A stretch of DNA of 64,000 bases from Medicago truncatula (GCF_003473485.1 NC_053047.1:9253001-9317000); one strand, 5' to 3'; positions 33,654 through 49,927 are shown, numbered from the stretch's first letter. Notes: generated by a model from the sequence alone, not told the origin. A program made the numbers and translations.

Positions 33654-34237
33654 AATCATCAATCTAATTAAATTTGAACTTTTAAATTACTATCTTAATT
33701 TTTCAAAGTTTAATAATTTATAGTCTTTGATTTATTAATTTTGTTAGGTCTGCAACAATTTAATATTTTCCCGCTTATTTGCTGTATTATGTTAGCAATA
33801 ATTTAACCTAATTATTTAATGTTTATCAAAAGTTAAATTATGTTCCTAATTTTATGCTATTGATTGATTTAAATTACAAAAAGTTTTCCTACAAGAAGTT
33901 TGGTTCTAATGTGCCCCCTTAAAACGATGGGAATATACACCAATTAACGTAAGTTGTGGAGAATGTTGGGTAATTTAAATTTCAATGATAATCGCATTTA
34001 TTGTTCATTCCAATTGAAAGATCAAAATCTGTGCCGGGTCGATATCATGTTGCAATATCAAGGACATAATATGATATGGTACAATACCAATATATATGAT
34101 AATTAATATTATGAATTTAATTAAAACAATTATGACATTCAACTAAACACTATTTTGTATATGACGCGTACGATAGCGAGTCGATGGTCTAGTTTACTCA
34201 AATTTCTTTGGTAACAAGAAAGGAAACTAACCCTACC
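33654..34237. other. No gene; upstream region of the fusion gene
   Basis: AT-rich sequence without a recognised repeat; presumably holds the promoter of the gene starting at 34361. Confidence 0.5.
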
Positions 34238-34245
34238 TATAAATA
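34238..34245 (+). promoter_or_regulatory. TATA box of the CDC48N-CSN1 fusion gene
   Basis: TATAAATA lies 123 bases before the ATG, followed by a pyrimidine-rich leader (repeated TTTCTTTCTA, 34276-34320) as is common in plant 5' UTRs. Confidence 0.6.
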
Positions 34246-34360
34246 TCTTCGCAAGACCCAAATCCCTTTAACCTTTCATTTCTTTCTATTTCTTTCTATT
34301 TCTTTCTTTTCTTCTCTCAACTTTCACAAAACTCAACCACCACTCTCTTCTTCTTCCGCT

Positions 34361-38631
<4,271 letters not shown>

Positions 38632-39729
38632 CTATACTATTTCCAACACAAATTTTGAAGTGATTGTGGGGCCGATGAGCCGATGAGACCACTTAAAGTT
38701 GTAATGGGAAAACAATTCCCAGTTTTGTCAAACACAGATTGTGAAATTTTATGAGTAATGAACATTGTTGCCTAGACTAGAATTAAATGCAGTTACCCCC
38801 TTTCCTTTAATTTTAATGTTTCCAATCAGACCGTGTGGGTCGTGGGTCATGTGTCCATTATGTTTCTGTGTGTAGTTTGTAGTTGTTAAGTGCTCATTAA
38901 ATTATTTATTGATGATATGTTTTTACGTGTCATGTTTTTTTTTTTTATTTTTTTTTTATAGTTTTTATGTTAACCTTGCATTTTAGTGATACAGTACGAG
39001 AAATTTGACGAATTCAATTTGTGAAATGGTTGATAAGGGTTGTTGTAGATGGTTTTGTTAACTGAGATAGTAAACTGTGATAATTGTGTGTGGATTGTAT
39101 GCTTGACGGTGCTTTGCTATAGTCGATCGTGTATACATGCTTGTGTGTGGCCGACAGTTATCACACTTTACTCTAACCTTAAACATATCACTCTTGTTCA
39201 CATATTAACTTTAGTGTCTAAGTACCCCCTACCCAAAAAAAAAAAAAACCCAAACTTGACTTCAACAAACTCCTCGTCGAATGTCGGACGTCTCCTCTGA
39301 TCAGCACAAATCACGTTGTGTATTCTTTTTAAGATTTTTTTTTTTTTTTCATTTTGAATTTCAATAAATTTGAAAATAATTAACATTTTCTAATTTTCTT
39401 TTTATCATTTGAAGAAAAACTTCACACAACAATTTTGTTTTAAACTATTGTTAAAAAAAGTTTTGTTTTACACTAAATCATCATAACCATAGTCAAGTTC
39501 AAAATGACAGAACAGTACACAAACCCGATATTTCACCAACTATTGTACACATAATCTTCATGTTATATTGTACAACAATGAGATGAGTATTTATTAAAGA
39601 AATATTAGAAGGAATATTAACTCTTAACCCAACTAACATTTTTGTCATAGGACCTATCATCAAAACTATGAAATAACCCTTCTTTCTTTGCTATCCAAAA
39701 GGGCAAAAGTTATGGTGCATAAGCCATTT
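38632..39729. other. No gene; 3' flank and intergenic sequence
   Basis: Contains the presumed 3' UTR of the fusion gene to about 38900, then AT-rich intergenic DNA with poly-T and poly-A runs. Short ORFs on both strands lack domains. Confidence 0.5.
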
Positions 39730-39854
39730 CCTTATGCACCGTGCATAAACACATCACAACCATCAGATTTCTTTAATTTTGAACAAAAATGGTTTTGGCT
39801 CACTTTGGGGGTGTAGGAAGCAATTATGTTGGGATTTATGCACGGTGCATAAGG
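39730..39854. mobile_element. Small terminal-inverted-repeat element in a promoter
   Basis: CCTTATGCACCGTGCATAAA at the left is matched inversely by TTTATGCACGGTGCATAAGG at the right, 125 bases in all. No clear target duplication. It sits directly before the TATA region of the F-box gene that follows. Confidence 0.5.
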
Positions 39855-39869
39855 ACATAACCACTCCCC

Positions 39870-39887
39870 TCTATATATATAGAGAGG
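39870..39887 (+). promoter_or_regulatory. TATA region of the F-box/LRR gene
   Basis: CTCTATATATATAGAG, a palindromic TATA-type sequence about 115 bases before the ATG at 39996. Confidence 0.5.
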
Positions 39888-39995
39888 GAACGAACAGTAA
39901 TTTATTTACGTTGCAAAGTAACTACTACCAGTTCTGATCCGAAAATCTGAAACATAAACCCTAAAACCGGTAACATATATTATTTCTAATATCCA

Positions 39996-41243
39996 ATGAA
40001 AAGGAAGAGAACTTGTTCCCTAAAATCATATTCACCGAACAATTTACTCACCAAAAGTCCGGAGGTTTCAGATTCAAAATGTTCGTATTTACCTGATGAG
40101 TGTTGGGAAATTATCTTCAGGTTCATCCACAAAGACGGCTTCAAGCAACGCTGCTTGAATTCTCTTTCTTTTGTCTCCAAAGAGTTCCTCTCCATCATCG
40201 ACCGTCGTCGATTCTCACTCATCGTCAAAGATGCAACAGGCCCTTTCCTCGGTCGCCTCCTCAAAAGGTTCACCAACCTCAACTCCCTTGACCTCTCAAA
40301 CTACAACGGTGACCTTGACATGCTTCTCCACAAAATCTCTCCTTTCCCACTAAAGAAACTCACATCGCTTAGTATCTCCAACCAACACACCTTTCCTGCA
40401 AATGGGTTGCGAGCTTTCTCCCAAAACATTACAACTTTGGCATCTCTCGATTGTTCCAACATGTTTCTCTACAACAACGATCTGTTACTTATTGCCGATT
40501 GTTTTCCAATGCTTAAAGAACTCAACCTTGGTCACCCTTTGGTGAACAATCAAACTAACTTCATTAATGGAATTCACTGTATGTTATCCAAGTGGCGATG
40601 TATACAACATTTGAATCTTAGGTGCACATATTTTCTGAATGATGAACATGTTTCTGAGTTGTCTTGGTTTCTTCGTGACTTACTGTCTGTAAACCTTCGT
40701 GACTGTTGGATGCTCACAGAATTAGCCTTGTATTCACTCGTTAGAAACTGCCCTTCACTTAGTGAGTTCAAAATGGAATACACAGCTATAGGGAAAGAGA
40801 GTGTAGGGAATTCTAGTGTATATCCTCAGTTAAAGTCTCTCTATTTAGGTAGAAATTTACGGTTAACTGATGAAAAAATTGTAATATTAGCTTCCTTTTT
40901 CCCCAATTTACAACTTCTTGATTTGAATACTTGCAATAACATATCTGAAGGTATTTGTCAAGTTTTAAGGAGATGTTCTAAGATTAAACATTTGAACTTA
41001 GCCCACTGTTCAAGAGTGAAGCTACTTGGAATGAACTTTGTTGTTCGCCAGCTGGAGGTGTTGAACTTGTCAGATACGAAGGTTGATGATGAAACACTCC
41101 ATGTGATCTCGAAGAATTGTTGCGGGCTTTTGGAACTATTACTGAAAGATTGTTATTATGTCACAAACAAAGCAGTGAAACATGTGGAAGAAAACTGCAC
41201 ACAATTGAGACTCTTCTCGAATCGTGGATGTCTTCTTTGCTAG
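39996..41243 (+). CDS. F-box/LRR (RNI) protein
   Basis: A single-exon gene of 415 aa starting at ATG 39996; no stops or shifts. After a basic N-terminus (MKRKRTC) comes the F-box at about 31-77 (YLPDECWEIIFRFIHKD, then LSFVSKEFLSIIDRRR). From about 90 to the end run leucine-rich repeats of the cysteine-containing RNI type (LNSLDLSNYN, LKELNLGHPL, LLSVNLRDCWMLTELALYSL, LQLLDLNTCNNISEGICQVL, LLELLLKDCYYVTNKAVKHV). Such proteins recruit substrates to SCF (SKP1-CUL1-F-box) ubiquitin ligases. It is unrelated to the FxxWHYW-type F-box copies A, C, D and E around it. Target unknown. Confidence 0.9.
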   Translation: MKRKRTCSLKSYSPNNLLTKSPEVSDSKCSYLPDECWEIIFRFIHKDGFKQRCLNSLSFVSKEFLSIIDRRRFSLIVKDATGPFLGRLLKRFTNLNSLDLSNYNGDLDMLLHKISPFPLKKLTSLSISNQHTFPANGLRAFSQNITTLASLDCSNMFLYNNDLLLIADCFPMLKELNLGHPLVNNQTNFINGIHCMLSKWRCIQHLNLRCTYFLNDEHVSELSWFLRDLLSVNLRDCWMLTELALYSLVRNCPSLSEFKMEYTAIGKESVGNSSVYPQLKSLYLGRNLRLTDEKIVILASFFPNLQLLDLNTCNNISEGICQVLRRCSKIKHLNLAHCSRVKLLGMNFVVRQLEVLNLSDTKVDDETLHVISKNCCGLLELLLKDCYYVTNKAVKHVEENCTQLRLFSNRGCLLC

Positions 41244-42539
41244 TATTATTTAATTGCTATGTTGAAGTTTAAACACTGTAAGCTGTTTTTTTTTTTAAAG
41301 ATAAATAGACTTAATCTGAAATAGATTTTTATTTGTTGCCAATTAGTATGCTTTCATAATATAATTTGTGGGTTTTAAATTTTAAACAAGACTGATTATT
41401 TTTTTAAATAACTTTTCTTTATCTGCTATAATTATTTTGCAATTGCTGCATCTGAAAATGGTCTAAGGGAACCAAAAAGTGATGAAGTTGATAAAGCTTT
41501 ATACAATAGTATTCTAGAACGGGAGTCCTTAAGTTTGCTCCTGACAAATGCCTAATTGACAGATACATCTTATTCTTCTCTAAAACAAATTCTAAATAGA
41601 TTTTTAACTGTTTTTAGCAGATTGTTTCTTGTGTTGGCGGGTTTTAGTATCTTCCTTCATTTTGGAAGTGATGTTTCTTTCGGTGCTTCAGTGACAACAC
41701 TGCGGTGTGGCTGGGGAAAGTTTTATGGTTCTGATTGGTCTTTTTCTGGTGCGGCAGTTTTGATTTTGCTTCGAGTCTGCGCTTTTGGTGGGGATTCATT
41801 TGCGGTTATGGTGTTCTTGTGGCTAATATTGTTTCTTGTATTGGGACTGTAGTTTTTAGTGTATGTGGCTGATGTGAGTATCTATCAGATTTGGGGTTGG
41901 CTACTACTATCCTACTTTTCTGGTTTTTCCAATAGCTGCCTTTGCAATTTTGTTGGTTCATCAATAAAACAAAACTGTCGCGAATGATTCATGAATTATA
42001 TATACTCAACCAAACTGAATTGGTTCAATTTATGAACTATCAATCACATTTCGGTTTTTTGGTTCGATTGAATTGGTCAAATTTATGAACTATTAATCAC
42101 ATTTCGGTTTTTTGGTTCAATTTATAAACTTTCAATCACATTTTGGTTTTCTCGGTTCGATTTTTTGGTCTTTTTCTTAACGATCCTATCTATGGCTAGT
42201 TAATTTGCTCAAATGTCACGCTAACGTAATTTGATATCACAAAAATAAAATAAAGATTAAAAACAATAACAGTTTTTTTGGAAAACAGTTAAAAATAGTT
42301 ACAAGTTCTCAAAGGTAAAAGCATGGTTTAAACAATGAATCAATTATGGTAGAGCTTTGCTACGATATAGAGATATATTGCTTTCTATGGCTTCATGGAA
42401 ATCTGGTGGCCTTACGGGTCTTTCGACTCAACCATCATGTGGAGATGCATAATCGAATCGAGCATGTTAAGCTCGATTGGATTAAGCACCTTTCTATGGT
42501 TCTTGCAAACAAGTTTATTGCTGGAAAGCTATAGGAAGC
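41244..42539. other. No supported gene; two weak ORFs
   Basis: The hydrophobic frame 41556-41852 has no ATG start and no recognised family; with the following sequence it may be the 3' end of a decayed retroelement. The frame 42346-42534 is not recognised. 42020-42160 repeats GAATTGGTTCAATTTATGAAC and CACATTTCGGTTTTTTGGTT units. Confidence 0.45.
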
Positions 42540-42915
42540 TATAGCACCCCGGTCTCTGTGGGTTCGATCTTTTTATTCTATTACTTGGACAATGTATACT
42601 TGCACTTGGTTAAACCACCTGAAGATAAGTAGTGTTTTCAGGCATTACCAATGTGCTTCCATTCATACATAAGAAAACTCCTACAACCAGATATGTGCCA
42701 CTATATATCTCGGACTTCAGTTACGCTGACGCGTAACACTAATCTTGACATGATCTCAAGGATCACCATAGTAAAGATACAAAAAAATTGTAACGTCTAC
42801 GAGATCAGATACTCTCTCTACTAATATAGGAAGTTCACCCACCATATGATCATTCAACTCACATTACTCAGCTAGCTATTTTCACCGTCTCTTACTTGGA
42901 CATCAAAGTATTCTG
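42540..42915 (-). repeat. Dispersed repeat shared with 22960-23190, and LTR-like end
   Basis: 42540-42615 holds a CTGTGGGTTCGATC ... TACTTGCACTTGG segment resembling the terminal part of Ty3 LTRs. 42690-42915 is an inverted, diverged copy of 22960-23190 (for example ATATGATCATTCAACTCACA). Confidence 0.45.
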
Positions 42916-42917
42916 TT

Positions 42918-43385
42918 CAGCAACTTTGTGGGAGCAACTGTAAACTCTCTTCTGTCAAACATGCAAGTATTAATGTAACATGTTTTTTTCGAAAGCTGCA
43001 AAGACTTCGTTGATTCTATACAACTGGCTGGTTGAGCTTGCTTATATCGAATCATTGACAATCAATTCAACTATTCTTCCGGTACTTTATGGCATGTTTA
43101 GTTTGTTTCACTTTTTATTACAACAACTTTTTTCTTAATATGCTTGTTTTTTTTGTTATAACTTTTGTTGAAAAATATGACTTATGTTAAATTGATTCTC
43201 ATTCATAGCCATCCCTCATTGTTTAGATGCTCAACTCAGTTCCTAACATATTGAAAGCTGAGTTTCCTTCTTTGTGTAACTGGAAGTCACTGAGAGTACA
43301 AATGTACAAATCATTACCTAATGAATATCTGAGTTTATTGCTTCAAAAAGCACCGTCAACAAAGGTTGACCTCATACGTTACTAA
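42918..43385 (+). pseudogene. F-box gene copy D, 3' fragment
   Basis: Only the end of exon 1 and exon 2 remain. Exon 1 matches copy E from the CGSKSNLSSVKH region (42925-42965, damaged) through LILYNWLVELA and SLTINSTIL to the donor at 43081-43082. The exon 2 acceptor is TTTAG before 43227, and it reads LNSVPNILKAEFPSLCN to a stop at 43383-43385. The F-box and most repeats are missing, so it cannot be functional. Confidence 0.85.
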
Positions 43386-44080
43386 GGTAAATTCGTTGTT
43401 TTTTTTTAGTTATTATGTCTCATTTGTGACAGGATTATAATCATTACCTAATGAATATCTGACGTTATAGATGTGGAATTTGCAGAAAAAAGAAGGGTGG
43501 AGGATATTATTTACAAGATTTTGTAGTTTTCCCAAGAGAACAGATTAAGCATGGATGCACTATAAATAACAACATTTTTTCCAAGAGAAATCTTTTCCTA
43601 GCTAGATAGTTTGCTTAAGATTTATTTATTAAACATGATGGACACATACACTTGTGAATTGTGATAGACCAAACAACTTATAATGTGATATTTTGATTTA
43701 GTGAAAAGAACTTAATTCCAATGTCATTTAGAAGTAACTTCAAGTCAAACCTGAATTTCTAATATTTTTAAACTTGAAATAAAATTCTTTATTTGCTCTA
43801 TAGATGAGTTCATTGGTAGTTTTAGTCGACATTGTTTTGTTTATGACATGAGAAAGAGAATTTAAGAAAAAAAAAAAAAAAACTTGATAACCTCTTTTGA
43901 TATTTTTACCAAACTACCCTACTTAAAAAAAATACAATGTTGTCCTACTTTCTTAAACCCTTTGAGGCCTCGTCGTTCCAAAAAACGAGGCCCACATGGT
44001 TGACAAAAAGAAGGAACAACTCTGATGACCACTTATTAAATAGGTTATACGTTCGAAGTAGTAAAATACTATCGAACAAC
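43386..44080. other. 3' flank of F-box copy D
   Basis: To about 43870 this aligns with the 3' flank of copy E (50090-51245: AAACATGATGGACA, TTGTGAATTGTGATAGA). The match breaks off at a poly-A run (43868-43882), where the retroelement sequence begins. Confidence 0.6.
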
Positions 44081-44740
44081 TCCCCGGCAGCGGCGCCAAA
44101 AACTTGATAGAATTTTGGCAAGTGTACCAAATACTATCGAAGTAGTAAAAATATCGTTCCACAAGGACTGGTTTTAATCTCAATAATTCAATTACGTTGT
44201 AACTTAAGATGTATAAAAGTTCTTTTAATTTGCCGCTAGGCAGTTGATTGATTTGTTTGCATAAGCAATAACAGAAAATAAAGTTTAGTTTAAAGAATAA
44301 GAGAGAGATGAGTTTAGGTCTTTCGAATCATCTATGTTCCCCTAATTGGTATATTGCACCTATTATTGTGAAGGAGTCACTAGTTTTACGATAGTTAACA
44401 AAATAGTCCTAATCAATCCCTTGAGTTAGGACCCTCTTCTAGGGTTACAGCCCCTAATTCCTTAGGTGGTCTAATAACATTTGAAGGTTTAAGCACGTTA
44501 ACCTAATATCACTAACAAACGATTATCCATTCCTAGACTAACCATGTTTATTAGAACAATTCAGTTAGGTCTGAGATGATTCTTTGTAACCTTAATTGAA
44601 CCATGTTGCTGTGAATCCGATCTAAAAATTCCAACATCTTTGGTTGAATCAGTGAGGCCCACCCAACAACCCTCATAAAAAGTGGAGCAATTCAAAAAAA
44701 AATCTTGTAGGGTTGTTAGGTAAAAACAACGTCTAAAGTT
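44081..44740 (-). mobile_element. Athila-type LTR with primer-binding site
   Basis: On the minus strand the LTR ends TTCTATCA (44105), then AGTTTT and the tRNA-Asp primer-binding site TGGCGCCGCTGCCGGGGA (44098-44081). The LTR end resembles that of the element at 1-667. Comparison with the copy E flank shows that about 43870-44742 interrupts duplicated sequence. The outer LTR limit is approximate and no coding interior is left. Confidence 0.75.
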
Positions 44741-44742
44741 AT

Positions 44743-44830
44743 TGAAAAGAAAAAAATAGAAACCCAGTTGGGCAAAAGAACAAGCAAAGAAAAAACTAAT
44801 GCCTAGTCCTCACTCTCATTCTATTTCTCT
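44743..44830 (-). pseudogene. Relic of the last ABA4 exon
   Basis: The minus strand carries ACTAGGCATTAGTTTTTTC and CTTTGCTTGTTCTTTTGCCC, matching the [12 protein letters not shown] part of the true last exon of ABA4 (51193-51340) with indels and stops. It shows that the F-box duplication included the neighbouring gene's 3' end. Confidence 0.75.
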
Positions 44831-45024
44831 GTCTCGGGAGCATTCTCTTTGCGTCGCGACATAGACAAAAACTTTCTTACAACCAAGTTATATTTGATAC
44901 TTATCTATGATACTCTAAAAAATCCGTGCATCATATGTCTAGTTTTATTCAAAAAAACAAGCAATAAGAATGACTTTGAATAGCAGTTGATAGGGATCAT
45001 CCGTGCATCATATGATACTCTAAA

Positions 45025-46501
45025 GAGTAAATTACACTCCCCTCCCCTCAAAGATGCTTGAATTACACTCCCCTCCCCTTTTAAGTTAAAATGTACACTC
45101 CCCTCCCCTCTTATTCAAAACATATTAGAAAAAATTTCACTCCCCTCCCCTAAGAGAAGCTTGAATTACATCCCCCTCCCCTCTTATGTTAAAATCTACA
45201 CTTTACTCCCTCAATATTCTTTTTTATATTTTCTAATAATTTAACACACTTAAAAAAAATAGTATTCGGGTCTATTTTAATATAATAAAAAATTGAATAC
45301 ATATTTTTCGCTATTTTTTATTCACAATTTCATTAACATGTAGTTTTAAACCCTATTATAAAATATGAAACAACCCAAAACAAAATTAAAATATGTGAAA
45401 AATTACTAAAATCATTAAAGCATGATTATTTAAAATTTAATTTTATACTCTAATTTATAAAATCAATAGCAATATATTTAAATTTAATTATCATTGACAT
45501 TTAAACTATAAACAAATGAATTAATTTTTTTTAATGATGATTCAAAATTAATATATATTATAAGAATATTTATTTATGTTCAAATAGATTAAAGACTGGT
45601 GCTAGTTACACCCCAAAAAAAACAAGTTACACCCAAATTTATTTAAAATTTTACAATAATACCAAAATTGCCCTCTTCATGTAAATTTTTAAAAACCCAT
45701 CTTTTATGATCATTCTGAACTCTTACCCCCTTTCATCCACAAATCACCATAGATGTGCAACCAATATCTGAATCAACATCTTTGTTATTGATATGTACTA
45801 TATTCATAAAGGTTAGTGAATTTCATTTTCGATGAGTTTCTATTTGTTTATTGTTTGTTTTGGTATGAGATATGTTCAGTTTAGATTAGTGTAAATTAAG
45901 TTTACTTATGTTCAATTTAGGTTAATGTAAATTTAGTTTACTTACGTTTAATCTAAGTTAGTGTAAATTCAGTTTACATGTATATAAGAGGTTAGTGTAA
46001 ATTCAGTTTACTCAATTTAGGTTAATGTAAATTAAGTTTACTTATGTTCAATTTAGGTTAATGTAAATTCAGTTTACTTATGTTCAATTTAGGTTAATGT
46101 AAATTTAGTTTACTTATGTTCAATCTAGGTTAATGTAAATTTAGTTTACTTACGTTCATTCAATCTAGGTTAGTGTAAATTCAGTTTACATGTATATAAG
46201 ATGTTAGTGTAAATTCAGTTTACTCAATCTAGGTTAATGTAAATTAAGTTTACTTATGTTCAATTTAGGTTAATGTAAATTTAGTTTACTTATGTTCAAT
46301 TTAGGGGTATATTAGTCATTATGGGGTGTAGTGCATATTTAATTATTAAGGGAGGGGTTTGTAATTCAAACATCTTATAAGGGAGGGGAGCATAAATTTT
46401 TACATAAAAAAAAATTGAGGGAGTAAAGTGTATATTTTAACTTAAGAGGGGAGGGGAATGTAATTCAAGCATCTTTGAGGGGAGGGGAGTGTAATTTACT
46501 C
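45025..46501. mobile_element. Mutator-type MITE with long CCCCTCCCC-rich inverted repeats
   Basis: Ends GAGTAAATTACACTCCCCTC and its inverse, exact 9-bp duplication TACTCTAAA (45016-45024, 46502-46510). About 150 bases at each end are inverted and carry repeated ACTCCCCTCCCC units. A truncated family 1 MITE (45594-46328) is inside. Confidence 0.88.
45594..46328. mobile_element. Truncated family 1 Mutator-type MITE
   Basis: Starts GACTGGTGCTAGTTACACCC and aligns with the left arm and minisatellite of 20170-22689, but stops at GGGGTGTA before its right inverted repeat. It contains the 37-bp minisatellite (45890-46310, about ten units). Confidence 0.8.
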
Positions 46502-46523
46502 TACTCTAAAAAATCCGTGCATC

Positions 46524-46655
46524 CCCGTGAGCTTAACTCAGTTGGTAGAGATATCACATTTTATATGCAGGAGCCGGGGTTCGAACCCCGGACACTCCAC
46601 TTCTCCATAATTAAATTGTGTGAGCTCTAGCCACTAGGCTACCTGACAAAAAAAA
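46524..46655 (+). mobile_element. tRNA-derived SINE
   Basis: A tRNA-like head with box A (AGCTTAACTCAGTTGGTAGA, 46530-46549) and box B (GGTTCGAACCCC, 46578-46589) is followed by a GTGTGAGCTCTAGCCACTAG body and an A-rich tail. The anticodon arm is not normal and there is an added body, so this is a SINE and not a tRNA gene. Confidence 0.82.
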
Positions 46656-46792
46656 AATGACTTTGAATATTCTCTCAAAAAAAAAAAAAAAAAACTTTGA
46701 ATATTTATGAGGAAAAACCTAATACTCCTAGGAACTAGGAAATAACATGTACGTGCAGACTTTTTGGCCGTATTATCTCATAGTAGTTTTAT

Positions 46793-48545
46793 GGGAGCTT
46801 CTACGAAGAAGTCAGGAAAATGACTTCTTTGGTGCAGTCGTTTGAATGGGCCAATCAGATTTTAATCCTATACACGTCAGAAAACTGCATCATGTTATAG
46901 TGTAGGCGGTCTACAGTACCGTAAGTAGAAGGGCATGATCTTAACGGTTAGATTTAATTGGTCTCTATATTATTGTGGTATACCATCTACACATGATTTT
47001 TCTTCTAATTTCAATTCTCTCTTCTCTCTAATTATCTTTCTTTATTTATTCATTTTCATACTCTCTCTTACATATTTTTATTAAATCGCTCTTCAACATC
47101 TTCATCATATTCATCATCTTCACGAGAAAAAAAACCCAAATTAAAAAAAAAATGAAATTACATAATTAAAAAAAAAAAAAAATTCAATCAATAACATTTC
47201 CATAAAAACACTTCCATTTTCACCAAAACCTACCACCACACCAAAATGTCAAGAACAACAACATAGAATTGACTCATTTCACCAACCACCCCAAAACGTC
47301 CACAAAAACAACAACAACGAGAACTATTTCATCCAAACACACATCAAATCTTCTTATTCCATGATATCAACGATTTGTTAACCTCTCCTTTGCAAATTCG
47401 TTATCTCTAAATTTGGGTATTTTTTGTTCAAATAAAAATTATTTAATTCACTTTGAGTGTTTAAAGTTGCAGAAAATTGTTTGTAATCAAAAGGATATGC
47501 TGTTTTGTTCATGATTATGTGTTCGAATTGAGTTATTAATGATAAAATGAATTAAAGGTAAGGTTTTTTAGTTTCCGGTCACATGGGTTGAAACCGGGTC
47601 GTTACGACCCGTTTGGAGCTAGAAGATGAAGCATTAAAAAAATAAAAATAAAATAAAAGATTGGTCGTTTGCAAGAATCAAACTGATGACACCTATACCC
47701 ACAATAGATTCCTTTACCATCACAGCAGCATGTTAATTCGTAAAAATATATGTCATAAATCTATTTAATTGCCACGTAGCTTTTAAATCGTAATTGATTA
47801 ATATAAATTATCATTGCATATTAAATATGTTGTATGATTTTATTTTATTTTGAAGAAATGCTATATGAAATATCTTAGTTAAAGATTGCCAGTTGCGCAT
47901 TAATTGATTCTTTATGGTATATCAAATATTTTTAATGCTAGTTATGAGTATAATTTTTTTTTACATAAGAAATAACGTAGTGTTATTATTACCATTATAT
48001 ATATATATTTTTTGAATAAATTATTACTATATTTATATTTACATCATTAGTAATAGACATTACTTAAAAAAAAATAGTAACATATATATAAGTGTAAATA
48101 ATGTCATTTTCATCAAAATAGTGTTAAATGATGAAGGTATGAAGATGGTGATGATGTTCATAATTTTCATGGATTTATTTATTTTTAATAATGAAATATT
48201 TTTTTATAAAAAGGATTATCCTATGTGGTGTTTTTTTTTTTTGACAAGATCCTATGTGGCTTTTATAAAATGGTTTATTTAAATATTTTTTGAAATAGAA
48301 GGAAGAAAAAGTCAAAAAGGAGAAAAGAAATAAATATAGTGTGAAAGAACACAATAACACTAGTGAGGTGCTTAATTTGATGGTTCAAAAAATCTAATAA
48401 AGTTAGTCTACGATGGAACATATTTAGCAGGTACATACTACATACCATTCAACAATCAACACACATGACATGTGGCGCATTATTATTGAATGTAGGATAA
48501 CTTCACTGAAAAAGTCAATTGAATGACTTCACCGTAGAATTTCCC
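46793..48545. mobile_element. Mutator-type element in the promoter of F-box copy E
   Basis: Ends GGGAGCTTCTACGAAGAAGT and, at the other end, GGGAAATTCTACGGTGAAGT (reverse complement), with the exact 9-bp duplication TAGTTTTAT (46784-46792, 48546-48554). Interior non-coding, with A- and T-rich tracts. Alignment with the copy A promoter (18117-18240) confirms that it interrupts the copy E promoter about 100 bases before the ATG. Confidence 0.88.
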
Positions 48546-48646
48546 TAGTTTTATTCGTATAATCAAAGCAAATAGGGTTTTTCCTTTCTCATTTTGCTTT
48601 TAGTATTCAATACTTGCCGCCATCAAAGGGTGGATCTCAAATCAAT

Positions 48647-49927
48647 ATGAATCTCATGTTGATGGCCGAGGTAGCATTCTGGCATTATTGGGTGTTTCTT
48701 CTACTGCAAGATATCCGAAAACAATATAACGGTGATGATAATGCCGACAAATTAAGTGATTTACCTGATTGTGTTTTACTTCACATACTCTCTTTTTTGA
48801 ACACCAAATACGCAGTTCAAACTTGTGTTTTGTCCAAAAGATGGAAGAATCTCTGGAAGTGTCTTCCAAGCCTTAAAATAGGTTATTCAAACTCTAAGCG
48901 TCTTAGAGGTTACAAAAATATCTTTTATCTATTGTTCCGTCCACGCGATATATCAAGTGCTTGTCAAGTTTTCGATTTCAAGGAGCCTCAAAATTTTGAA
49001 AAGTTCTTATATCAATGCTTGAGTAAACGTGATCAATCAATCCCACTGCAAGTTTTCGATTGCATGGGGCCTCAAATCCATATCGAAAGCATTGTCAAAA
49101 CTTTGCCACAATACTTGTTCAAACTTTATTGTCACACTTTAACATCTCTTCACGTTTCTGTTGCTTCTCCTCAAAGAACTTTATTTCCAAATTCTTTGAA
49201 TTTTCCAGCATTAACTAGTTTGTCTTTACGGTCCTTTGACTTTCGTGTGGTTGGTGATGGTAATGTTGAGCCCTTTTCGGCATTTAAGAGGTTAAAAAAT
49301 TTGATACTTCGAGATTGTAACGTTCATGGTAATCGAAACTTGTGCATATCGAGTGCCAAACTTATCAATTTAGCAATAGACTACTGCAACTTGGAGTTAT
49401 ACACTCCAAGTCTATGTACCTTTGTTTACAAGGGCATTCCTACTGTTCAACAACTCTGTGGGAGCAAGAGTAATCTCTCTTCAGTCAAACATGTAAACAT
49501 TGATGTAAATATTGATGCAATAAGTTTGTCGGAATCTGTAAAGACTTCGTTGATTCTATACAACTGGCTGGTTGAGCTTGCTAATATCGAATCATTGACA
49601 ATCAATTCAACTATTCTAGAGGTACTTTATGGCATGTTTGGTTGGTTTCACTTTTTACTACAACTTTTTTTCTTAATGTGCTTGTTTTTATAGTTACAAT
49701 TTTTGTCAAAATATATATATAACTTATGTTAAATTGATTTTCATTCGTGATCATCCCTCATTGCTTAGATTCTCTACTCAGTTCCTAACATATTGAAGGC
49801 TGAGTTTCCTTCCTTGTGTAACTTGAAGTCATTGAAAGTAAAAACAAACCTATCATCCATACCTAATGGATATCTGGCATTTTTGCTTCAAAACGCACCG
49901 TCAGCAAAGGTTTACCTCTTACGTTGA
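48647..49927 (+). CDS. F-box/LRR protein, copy E (intact member)
   Basis: Exons 48647-49621 and 49769-49927 (GAG|GTACTT donor, TTGCTTAG acceptor, phase 0) give 377 aa. I chose ATG 48647 (MNLMLMAEV); the frame is open further upstream but has no earlier ATG. A hydrophobic stretch (FWHYWVFLLL, 11-20) precedes the F-box at about 36-75 (LSDLPDCVLLHILSFLNTKY, KRWKNLW). Leucine-rich repeats follow, with VASPQRTLFPNSLNFPALTS and FSAFKRLKNLILRDC, and a short C-terminal exon (LKAEFPSLCNLKSLKV). Presumed SCF substrate receptor; target unknown. It carries a segment (about residues 85-165) that differs from copies A and C. The convergent neighbour is ABA4. Mutator-type DNA sits in its promoter. Confidence 0.85.

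Noticed and set aside
41556-41852. Hydrophobic 98-codon ORF, possible membrane protein
   Set aside because: No ATG start, no recognised family, and the neighbourhood looks like retroelement 3' sequence.
46524-46600. tRNA gene
   Set aside because: Box A and B are good, but the anticodon arm is irregular and an extra body and A-rich tail follow, as in a SINE.
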